Below are positions 1 through 5,913 of a DNA stretch of 6,118 bases, one piece after another. The notes beneath the pieces were generated by a model, which worked only from the letters and a program-made list of their open reading frames with translations, was not told the origin of the DNA and did not search any database. A program made the translations under genes and the position numbers. The DNA lies in the NCBI GenBank assembly GCA_964385715.1, contig CAYLRE010000290.1, forward strand, positions 1-6,118, written 5' to 3'. The DNA is from MB-PLM-2 sp964385715. GTDB taxonomy: Bacteria > Planctomycetota > Planctomycetia > Pirellulales > UBA7805. How positions within the stretch are numbered: the stretch's first letter is position 1; each line of letters opens with the position of its first letter.

Positions 1-2132
1 GCTAGCAGTGACGCCGCTATCGCTATGATCGCCCACTTCTTTCCGAATTGTTCGCGGGGAATGGCTGCAGTTACGACATTCCTTAAGTCATCGCCAATCG
101 CCGCCTGAAGGCCCAATGTAGGGCGGTGCGAATTCAGCTTGCCGAACTGCTGCTGCAGCTCTGAGCTCACGCGGGTTCCTTTACGCAACAGCATAAGGAC
201 GTATACCACGGCACCGAGCCCGACGATGCTAAGTGCGTAGGACACCCAATATGTGACATGCATGAAGGCGGCGAACGGTAGCATAACGAACAGACTCGGA
301 ATCGCGAACGTCGAGAATCGCAAGAGTCCGGCTCGAACGACGCCGGCGCGGATACTTAAAGCCGTCGTTCGCAGAAATCGCTTCTTGTGCGGTGCCTGCA
401 AATCATCGGTCTTCAAGTCAGGTTCGTGCGTGATCGACCGAACAACCGTTTCGTATAGGTGGGCCCACAGCTCCGGCGTAGTTCGGTATCGCCAAGCATT
501 GAAGAATGTGACGTAATACTGATCTCTACGCAGTATCCTGGCAAGATGCTCAAGCAACGTCGTTTTCCCGCGCCCCCAACGAGCGAAAATTGCCATGCAG
601 AACTCCCCCGACGCGGAACGAATGAAGTCGGCCAGTGCGGCTGCTTGTTGCTGGACTCCCAGGCAATGCTCGTCGGCCCCGGCGCGACGCCGGGCCTCGA
701 CACGAGCACCGACAGTCGACGGAAGTTTCAATTGTGTTTCGTCTCCGTTCCTGCCAAGCTGCTTGTCGTTCTTCCGCGCAATCGCAGCCACCTCACGCTT
801 ACTACCGAGCGATTGCATGGCGGCTTTTACGTTCGCGCTGACTTCTTCTGGCCGCGGCGACCAATTCATCGGTGCATTAGCGTGATCCTCAGCATCTCCC
901 TGAATCAAGGCGGCATAAGCCACTAATGCTTGCGATTCTCCTTTTGATTCGTCGACAATCGCTCGCAGGCTCGCGTCGTCGTGGCGAACCCCAAGCGAGC
1001 GCAATAGGTGCAATCCTTCTTCCATCCCCAGCTTGCCAACGAATAGACGAAGCACAAACTCTCTATCCGATGGCAAACCGTCAAGTTCTGAATCGATAAG
1101 GATACAACAATGCTCAACGCCTGATTGCTCGTAGACGGAACTAATGACTCCAATAAATCGGTCGGCTACCTCTTTATCAACAAACTTTCGATTGCAGTCA
1201 TCGATTACCAGCAAAGAAGGTCGTTCCAATCCCCTTAGGATCCCTGTTAGCAGGCCGGCCAACACGTCCTCCGTAGGTTGCGATAGTTCCCTGGCAGAAC
1301 GTTCGCCAAATCCAAACAACACGCTTAGCCAAAGGTCTCTAGCCGCGTCTCCATTCCCCGTCGAAACCCAACTTACTTTGACATTGCTTTCGTTTCGTAA
1401 TTGCTCGCTCCAAGTATGAATGAGCCGCGCCTTCCCAAATTCCGCCTCGCCGTTGATCGTTACAACCCGGAGTTCGGGCGACTCGAAGGCGGAACTTAGC
1501 TCACTCAGAAGGTGATCCTGCTCGAAAACCGCAACCGCTTGATCATCGTCAGCCGCTTGTGTTTGCTTAGCATTGTTTGCGGCATCGCTCTTCTCGGCGT
1601 CTAATGCCTTGCGCAGTTCGGGCAGATCTATGCCAACCATCTCCGCCATATCCTGCCACTGACGACTTGGGGGTATTTGCGAACCCGACAGCCAGCGTGC
1701 GACGGTGCCTTCGGTTAATCCCAGGTCGCTATCTAGGGCCTGCTCATCGAAGTGCGAGTGCTGCATGGAGGCCAGAAATCGCTTGGCCATCCGAGGCCAT
1801 TCTTCGACGGCAAAATAAGAGGTATGTGGCAACTTCGAGCCGCCCTGCTCGTGTTGCTCCAGTCGCCTCTTGCATGTCTCCGCGAAACGATTCAATGCAA
1901 GAATGTCGTCCAGGTCATCTGGTCCAACAGACTCAATCCAAACTAGCCAGCTTGCAGAGTCCCAATTGGAGAGGGCGTAATCTGGGAGAAGGAACGGCCC
2001 GCCACCTCCGATCGTAATGCCCAGAGCGTCGAGTTTCGATAGAGCGTGATCGTACGCGATCCAAACGTTATCGATATCGTGGTACCAGGCGAACGCCGCC
2101 AAATCGCTGTTAGTCGGCCGAGTATTAGTCAT
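1..2132 (-). CDS. HTH / STAND-like / KAP-family P-loop NTPase fusion, membrane-anchored (3' end outside window)
   Basis: The frame is open from the ATG to the left edge (710 codons, no stop). An in-frame stop lies 94 bases upstream, the ATG is the first in the frame, and AAGGG sits 10 nt before it. Residues 1-115 are tryptophan-rich and unrecognised. Residues 127-177 look like an XRE-type helix-turn-helix (LGLTEGTVARWLSGSQIPPS). Residues 200-412 resemble a STAND/NB-ARC ATPase: degenerate Walker A GEAEFGKA (228-235), good Walker B LLVIDD (307-312), sensor-like CILID (343-347) and a GLPL-like stretch near 397-410. From about 487 a KAP NTPase begins: Walker A FARWGRGKTT (516-525), the hallmark FNAWRY (544-549), then hydrophobic segments near 606-624, 628-649 and 700 onward. 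KAP proteins (Kidins220/ARMS, PifA) carry membrane helices between Walker A and B, as here. The KAP Walker B lies outside the window. A role in sensing or phage defence is inference only. Confidence 0.9.
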   Translation of the reverse strand, partial: MTNTRPTNSDLAAFAWYHDIDNVWIAYDHALSKLDALGITIGGGGPFLLPDYALSNWDSASWLVWIESVGPDDLDDILALNRFAETCKRRLEQHEQGGSKLPHTSYFAVEEWPRMAKRFLASMQHSHFDEQALDSDLGLTEGTVARWLSGSQIPPSRQWQDMAEMVGIDLPELRKALDAEKSDAANNAKQTQAADDDQAVAVFEQDHLLSELSSAFESPELRVVTINGEAEFGKARLIHTWSEQLRNESNVKVSWVSTGNGDAARDLWLSVLFGFGERSARELSQPTEDVLAGLLTGILRGLERPSLLVIDDCNRKFVDKEVADRFIGVISSVYEQSGVEHCCILIDSELDGLPSDREFVLRLFVGKLGMEEGLHLLRSLGVRHDDASLRAIVDESKGESQALVAYAALIQGDAEDHANAPMNWSPRPEEVSANVKAAMQSLGSKREVAAIARKNDKQLGRNGDETQLKLPSTVGARVEARRRAGADEHCLGVQQQAAALADFIRSASGEFCMAIFARWGRGKTTLLEHLARILRRDQYYVTFFNAWRYRTTPELWAHLYETVVRSITHEPDLKTDDLQAPHKKRFLRTTALSIRAGVVRAGLLRFSTFAIPSLFVMLPFAAFMHVTYWVSYALSIVGLGAVVYVLMLLRKGTRVSSELQQQFGKLNSHRPTLGLQAAIGDDLRNVVTAAIPREQFGKKWAIIAIAASLL

Positions 2133-2142
2133 GCTTTCGGTG

Positions 2143-2147
2143 CCCTT
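2143..2147 (-). promoter_or_regulatory. Probable ribosome binding site of the KAP fusion gene
   Basis: AAGGG on the minus strand lies 10 nt before the ATG. It is a moderate Shine-Dalgarno match. The frame stays open further upstream to a stop at 2226-2228 but contains no other ATG, so this site supports the chosen start. Confidence 0.5.
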
Positions 2148-2483
2148 GTGTGAACGCCGGGGAAGCCGCCCAAGAATGCCTGATGCTATTGTCAGGGAGG
2201 CGACTAGGTCGCGTCCAGGCCTGCATTACATTTTCGCGAAGAAAAACCACTCTGCAGTGGCTTGTCAGTGCGGTAGACCGCCAGGTGCTTACCTGCCGTC
2301 CAGCCCCTAAAGAGCATGTCACGGACAAGTCATCCGCCGGGAAACAGGCCTGCGATTTCCCGTATTATTCACACTCACCTAATAAGCAGGTGCGTGTTAG
2401 TCTAACGCATTCTGCCCATTTAGACGGCAAAAACAACTTGCCAGTGGCGTCAGCAACGGCAAGGCACCGTCTCGCACGCGGCC

Positions 2484-2509
2484 TTCGCTCGCGAGCCACC
2501 GCGAGCGAA
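2484..2509. repeat. Perfect 10-bp inverted repeat (hairpin)
   Basis: TTCGCTCGCG and CGCGAGCGAA pair perfectly around the 6-nt loop AGCCAC. There is no T-tract on either strand directly after the stem, so an ordinary intrinsic terminator is not well supported. It lies 4 bases before the REP-like element at 2514 and may belong to the same repeat family or act as a transcript-end structure for the minus-strand protease gene. Confidence 0.7.
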
Positions 2510-2513
2510 TAAA

Positions 2514-2608
2514 TGGGGACAGGAGTCTTTAATTGACGACCGTGAAAAAGGGAACGTGATGCGATAATGACTCCCGTCCCTCACCACGCGCTCAACGACT
2601 CGTCCCCA
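2514..2608. repeat. REP-like inverted-repeat element with three related arms
   Basis: The left arm TGGGGACAGGAGTC (2514-2527) matches the reverse complement of the outer right arm GACTCGTCCCCA (2597-2608) at all 12 positions once a 2-nt AG bulge is allowed. Its last 13 bases also match the reverse complement of the inner right arm GACTCCCGTCCCT (2569-2581) at 11 of 13. Such GGGGAC...GAGTC palindromes between genes resemble the REP sequences mobilised by RAYT (Y1_Tnp) transposases, though no transposase is present here. The element ends 14 bases beyond the protease stop codon and could also stabilise the 3' end of that transcript. Assignment to the REP class is inference. Confidence 0.55.
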
Positions 2609-2622
2609 CATCCATCCTGCTT

Positions 2623-3930
2623 CTAGCCCCCGTCTTCCGCCTCCCCCGATTCCTCTTCCTGAAGCACCTGCGTCCAGCCGATTTGTTGCTGGCTAAGATT
2701 CCCGTTCACGTCAATGACGTTGATCCAATACATGACCGGCTTGCTCTTCCCCAGCGGTCGTGGGCAGGTGAAGGTCACCGTCTTCTCAAACTCCTTCTCG
2801 CCTTTGAAGTCGATGTCTCCCACCAGGGCATCATTCCACTCCCCGCCCCGCTGCATGCAGACCAATGTGCTTAGCCCCGCATTGTCGCTGAGCTTCAGCT
2901 TGAAACGGACCGTCTCGTCGCCGACCTTCGGCGGCTCGAGGCGGCTGAACTCGTGGATCGTGGGCCCCTCGCGGTCCTTCGCGTCAAACTTCTCGCTCAA
3001 GAATCGCGTCGCCGCCGCCATGCGGGCGTGCGGAGGCGAGAAACGGACGGGACGACTCGCGGCCGTCTTGCTATCGAAACTGCGACCCAGGTGGTGGTAG
3101 CCGTAGTACATCACGTTGTTGACGTTCGCCGAGTCATGCAGCATGCCGAAGATGTGACCCAGCTCATGAATCAGCACGCCGTTGGCAACTTGCGGTTCCG
3201 CGTTGCGAGGCTGTTTTTTGTCTCCCTCACCTCGTTGAACGGGAGTGGTGTCCAGCAGGTTCTCAATCTGCTCTTCGATTGTCAGTTCCGTGATCTCGTC
3301 ACGCAGCATATCGCCCGAGACGTAGGCGAAGCCGGAGTAGTGCTGCGGAATGGGCGAGGCCTCGGCGATGCTGCCGACTTCCGTCCAGACGAGGACCGCC
3401 CGATTGCGACTGAAGCCGGTGTTCTCCCAGATCTCCTGAGTCTGCGTGTTACGCATTCGCCGGGTGTCGACCGGTTCGCCCCGATAAAAGACCGCAGGCT
3501 CTCTCCCCTTCACGAGAAAGACCTTGAGCTTGCCCTGTTCGTCGGATTCCCCTTCTTCTTCAAATTCAAAGTCGAGCCCGCGCGAGTTGAGTCCGTTGCT
3601 CTTCATTTCGCGCCGGTAGATGTCGGCCACGACCCGCATTAGGACCTCGATCTTTTGGCGATAGTTCTCCTTCACCTCGCAATCGGAGGGGACGAAATAG
3701 ACGAGGCGGATCTTGTAGTCGCGACCGAGATCCTCCAGCGGCGGCGGAATGATCATACGGTCCGCGATGTCAGCGGTCGCTTTGCTCTCAGCTGCGCCGC
3801 TTCCTTCTGGCGGCTGGGCAACAGCAGGCGAGGCCAAGAAGAGTGCTAGGCTGACGAGAACCAACGAGAGGGGTGCGGTTGCCCGGCTCATCGTGCGTAG
3901 GCATCTCGCGGTAACTAGGCGTGCGATCAT
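2623..3930 (-). CDS. Secreted metzincin-type zinc metalloprotease
   Basis: This 435-residue protein has a signal peptide: a basic start, a hydrophobic core at about 20-34 and a likely cut after AVA-38. The catalytic motif HELGHIFGMLHD (H255, E256, H259, G262, H265, D266) fits the metzincin pattern HExxHxxGxxHD: three zinc-binding histidines and the general-base glutamate. The downstream NVMYYG (M274) is a good Met-turn. Residues from about 322 to 422 look like a beta-sandwich (Ig or fibronectin-like) domain with two cysteines (358, 389), followed by an acidic tail. The frame extends 9 codons upstream to a TTG, but the ATG has GAGG 6 nt before it and places the signal peptide correctly. It follows the lipoprotein gene by 41 nt, suggesting one operon. 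The substrate is unknown, and an extracellular or periplasmic location is inferred. The peptidase class is well supported; the exact family is not settled. Confidence 0.93.
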   Translation of the reverse strand: MIARLVTARCLRTMSRATAPLSLVLVSLALFLASPAVAQPPEGSGAAESKATADIADRMIIPPPLEDLGRDYKIRLVYFVPSDCEVKENYRQKIEVLMRVVADIYRREMKSNGLNSRGLDFEFEEEGESDEQGKLKVFLVKGREPAVFYRGEPVDTRRMRNTQTQEIWENTGFSRNRAVLVWTEVGSIAEASPIPQHYSGFAYVSGDMLRDEITELTIEEQIENLLDTTPVQRGEGDKKQPRNAEPQVANGVLIHELGHIFGMLHDSANVNNVMYYGYHHLGRSFDSKTAASRPVRFSPPHARMAAATRFLSEKFDAKDREGPTIHEFSRLEPPKVGDETVRFKLKLSDNAGLSTLVCMQRGGEWNDALVGDIDFKGEKEFEKTVTFTCPRPLGKSKPVMYWINVIDVNGNLSQQQIGWTQVLQEEESGEAEDGG

Positions 3931-3936
3931 GTTGTT

Positions 3937-3940
3937 CCTC
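3937..3940 (-). promoter_or_regulatory. Ribosome binding site fixing the protease start
   Basis: GAGG on the minus strand lies 6 nt before the ATG. This favours the ATG over the in-frame TTG 27 bases upstream and gives a normal-length signal peptide. Confidence 0.7.
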
Positions 3941-3971
3941 AAGGTATCGTTTTCCAATGGTCGGCCGGCAC

Positions 3972-4568
3972 TTACTCTTCAGGCTGCGAATCCTCTTGGG
4001 GCGAGTCGGTTTCCTCGACCAGTTTAACTCCGCAAAAGTAATACCGCCCATCGTGGATTCCGACAGGCGTTCGGACCCCATAGGTTCGCTCTGGTTTTAG
4101 TTTAGTCGCGGCGGCCTTTCTGTTGATCGAGATATTTCGCCGTGGCTCGAGATTCGCCGCGTACACGCTTCCGGCAATCTCGAAAGTCTTCATCTCCGGT
4201 TTGTCGTACGGCTCGAACTTCAATTCCAGAATCTTTGCCTCACCCAAACCTTGGATCACGGACGCAGCATGCGTCTTAGCAAACTTCGGATCGATATCAT
4301 CCCAGAAAATTAGATCGAGCAGCGCCTCACGATCCCCCGCTTCATATGCCTTTCGATAAGCGGCTATGAACGCCTCTTCCGATTGCGGTGCGATGGGATT
4401 CGTTTTCCGCCCGGCCAGGTCGTCGAAGGGATCGAACTCACTGTTCGCCGCAGACGACTCGGCCTGAGCATCCTGGACGCCTTCGTCGTTCTGTCCCAAT
4501 TCACACCCGCATAGCGGCATCAACATCAGCCAACATGCGGTGATCTGTCCAATTCGTTTCATTATCAT
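3972..4568 (-). CDS. Small predicted lipoprotein, first gene of the protease operon
   Basis: This 198-residue protein has no family I recognise. It opens with a lipoprotein signal peptide: K4, R5, a hydrophobic stretch, then the lipobox LCGC ending in C22, which would be lipidated. A polar linker (23-60) rich in D, E, S and A follows. The folded part begins with an amphipathic helix (EEAFIAAYRKAYEAGDREALLDL, about 64-86), a pattern seen at the start of NTF2/SnoaL-like small domains, though this is only a suggestion. Predicted beta strands follow, and the tail is acidic (185-198). The start ATG has AAGGG 4 nt upstream; a second ATG two codons later is also possible. The same frame runs on upstream to 5105, but that extension opposes the plus-strand gene and lacks a signal sequence. 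Being co-directional with the protease gene, it may work with or tether the protease; that is inference. Confidence 0.85.
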   Translation of the reverse strand: MIMKRIGQITACWLMLMPLCGCELGQNDEGVQDAQAESSAANSEFDPFDDLAGRKTNPIAPQSEEAFIAAYRKAYEAGDREALLDLIFWDDIDPKFAKTHAASVIQGLGEAKILELKFEPYDKPEMKTFEIAGSVYAANLEPRRNISINRKAAATKLKPERTYGVRTPVGIHDGRYYFCGVKLVEETDSPQEDSQPEE

Positions 4569-4572
4569 TCTG

Positions 4573-4577
4573 CCCTT
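4573..4577 (-). promoter_or_regulatory. Ribosome binding site of the lipoprotein gene
   Basis: AAGGG on the minus strand lies 4 nt before the first ATG and 10 nt before the second in-frame ATG. Either start gives essentially the same lipoprotein signal peptide. The site argues against the long upstream extension of the frame. Confidence 0.5.
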
Positions 4578-4653
4578 CGTTGATACTTCAGGTGGTAGTG
4601 CAAGCCTGGAGAACGCTGGTTGCCCGGCGGATACGAATCGACAACCTCTTTGA

Positions 4654-4671
4654 CCAACGAATAATTGTTGG
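4654..4671. promoter_or_regulatory. Imperfect palindrome in the divergent promoter region (possible operator)
   Basis: CCAACGAATAATTGTTGG is an 18-bp imperfect palindrome with 7 of 9 half-site positions matching. It lies 86 bp from the lipoprotein start and 127 bp from the first membrane-protein start. TTGACC, which resembles a -35 box, overlaps its left edge on the plus strand, but I see no convincing -10 partner. It could be a repressor or activator site serving either direction. No regulator gene is adjacent. Confidence 0.3.
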
Positions 4672-4797
4672 CAATGGCTGGTAACGGCAACACGAGAATG
4701 CAAGTTATCGCAGGTGCCCCAGTGGTCGAAACGTTCTGCCACACATTCTAGCAGACACCCCTGTCGATTTCCGCTCGTTCTAGAGAAAATCAGCGGC

Positions 4798-5247
4798 ATG
4801 CCCAACAACTCATCAACACGCACACGCCGCTTTGACGCCACCACGTTGGCCGTGTTTGTCGCTGCGTATCTCGTGATCATTGCATTGATGACGCTGGCCG
4901 GCTTCCCGCTACTTGGCTTTCTTTTCTTTGGTGGGCTGCTGACCAGCGTGGCGGTTATGCAGATGCTTTTTACGAAGAGCTGGCACCCTTGGGTCGCGTC
5001 TGCCGTTATGGGCGCACTCTCGACGACGACAACCATGCACTTCGTCATGCATGAGGTAACCGGCGATGGCCTGTTCGGGCCTGCCGACCCCTTCGACACC
5101 GTCATGCTCTTCGTATTGGGAATCAGTAAGGGGGCGATCCTCGGTTGCCTGATGGGGCTGATCGTGACCGGGTTGTTTCGCCTTGCCGATCGACTGCGAA
5201 GGCCTTCTAGCCGGGAGGATTCACCTTCTGCTGGCCCAAATCGCTAA
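4798..5247 (+). CDS. Small four-helix membrane protein, paralogue 1 of a tandem array
   Basis: This 149-residue protein is of unknown function. Hydrophobic segments lie near 14-34, 36-58, 64-84 and 100-127. A short polar N-terminus carries RRFDATTLAVF (10-20) and a basic patch, LADRLRR (129-135), follows the last helix. Both signatures recur in the next gene, which marks the two as paralogues. The start is placed at this ATG because it aligns with the starts of the other two copies; an in-frame ATG 28 codons upstream would add a non-conserved, basic extension. The ribosome binding site is weak (GAG 12 nt upstream). It is transcribed divergently from the lipoprotein operon. No catalytic motif or transporter signature is visible. 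Confidence 0.85.
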   Translation: MPNNSSTRTRRFDATTLAVFVAAYLVIIALMTLAGFPLLGFLFFGGLLTSVAVMQMLFTKSWHPWVASAVMGALSTTTTMHFVMHEVTGDGLFGPADPFDTVMLFVLGISKGAILGCLMGLIVTGLFRLADRLRRPSSREDSPSAGPNR

Positions 5248-5306
5248 CGACCGATTAGGGTCGAGGTAGTGAATCAACGCACGCCAACGGCCACGGGACC
5301 CGTCTG

Positions 5307-5894
5307 ATGAGCACCGCCAGCCAACCCACAACTCCGAGCAAGGCGTACGGCGTACCCCGTCGCTTTGATATGGCGACGCTATTCGTCTGCGTGGCCGGCT
5401 ACATGTTCCTATTTGCCGGCCTGCGTCTGCTGTCGACCCAGCCAGGAATGCTGGGCTGGATTCGCCCCACGACCTACTTCAAGATCGCCGGCCTGATCAC
5501 GGCCGTCGGTTTGGGGCAAGCGGTTCTTTTCGGCGGGCGAAAGCCGCGCGAGGCATCGCTGGCGATCGGCATTGTCTATACGGTCCTACTGACGTTGACT
5601 CATGTGCTAGCGCACGAACTGCGATCGATCCGGTTGTCGGTCCATTCCTCGGAAATACTTTTCGTCGCCGTCCTGTTGGGTTGCCTGGGCGGATATCTCT
5701 CGGGGGCCATGGTCGCAGGCGTCTTCCTGGTGGCCGATCGACTGCGTCGTCGGCTAGGATGGACGTCGCTAGAGGCAAGCGAGCCGCAGGCAGTCGAGGA
5801 TCGGGAAAGCAAGATATCGATTGAGGCTGCGAATAGCATTGACGAAGCGCCCTCGACGGACGGCGATCGCCTTCATCCGCTCGATCGGGAATAG
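5307..5894 (+). CDS. Small four-helix membrane protein, paralogue 2 of a tandem array
   Basis: This 195-residue protein is of unknown function. Hydrophobic segments lie near 22-42, 57-76, 82-104 and 116-143. The N-terminal RRFDMATLFVCVAGY (18-32) matches paralogue 1 (RRFDATTL) and paralogue 3 (PRFDLKTLFICVAGF). The stretch GLGQAVLFGGRKPREAS (68-84) matches GLGSAAFFGGRRLLVAS in paralogue 3. VADRLRR after the last helix matches LADRLRR in paralogue 1. Unlike paralogue 1 it has an acidic cytosol-type tail of about 45 residues (151-195) that is probably disordered. GGGA lies 8 nt before the ATG. It starts 59 nt after paralogue 1 ends, and only 19 nt separate it from the next copy, so co-transcription is likely. 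Confidence 0.93.
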   Translation: MSTASQPTTPSKAYGVPRRFDMATLFVCVAGYMFLFAGLRLLSTQPGMLGWIRPTTYFKIAGLITAVGLGQAVLFGGRKPREASLAIGIVYTVLLTLTHVLAHELRSIRLSVHSSEILFVAVLLGCLGGYLSGAMVAGVFLVADRLRRRLGWTSLEASEPQAVEDRESKISIEAANSIDEAPSTDGDRLHPLDRE

Positions 5895-5913
5895 ATCTAT
5901 CCACGACGCCAGC

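Larger units (their letters stand above)
2133..2622. other. Gene-free spacer rich in short inverted repeats
   Basis: I see no credible gene here. The 120-codon plus-strand frame starting with GTG has no family resemblance and its last codons simply read through a hairpin. The spacer carries many small stem-loops: CCTGA/TCAGG (2179-2183 with 2192-2196), CCACT/AGTGG (2247-2251 with 2256-2260), CAGGT/ACCTG (2282-2286 with 2291-2295), CACCT/AGGTG (2376-2380 with 2388-2392), GTTAG/CTAAC (2396-2400 with 2402-2406) and GGCAA/TTGCC (2426-2430 with 2438-2442). The promoter of the KAP fusion gene must lie in or beyond this stretch, but I could not pick a convincing -35/-10 pair. Some of these repeats could be operators or a structured leader. 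Confidence 0.5.

Noticed and set aside
459..926. A 155-codon plus-strand frame opposite the KAP region
   Set aside because: It is an antisense shadow. The minus strand encodes the conserved Walker A and FNAWRY motifs over the same bases.
1577..2017. A 146-codon plus-strand frame opposite the HTH region
   Set aside because: Antisense shadow with low-complexity arginine-, serine- and proline-rich content and no recognisable domain.
2484..2509. Intrinsic terminator
   Set aside because: The stem is strong, but no T-tract follows it directly on either strand.
2150..2512. A 120-codon plus-strand frame in the spacer
   Set aside because: It starts with GTG without a good ribosome binding site and has an atypical composition. 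It runs through several stem-loops, ends in the arm of the perfect hairpin and matches no known family.
2953..3642. A 229-codon plus-strand frame opposite the protease
   Set aside because: It is the antisense shadow of a gene with clear catalytic motifs, and it shows no domain of its own.
3931..3957. TTG start for the protease
   Set aside because: The ATG 27 bases downstream has a better-spaced GAGG and gives a normal signal peptide.
4714..4797. Upstream ATG extending the first membrane protein by 28 residues
   Set aside because: The extension is not shared by the other two paralogues, whose starts align with the ATG at 4798.
4569..5105. N-terminal extension of the lipoprotein frame
   Set aside because: It runs antisense to the first membrane-protein gene and would bury the lipoprotein signal peptide inside the chain. 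A better start with AAGGG exists at 4568.
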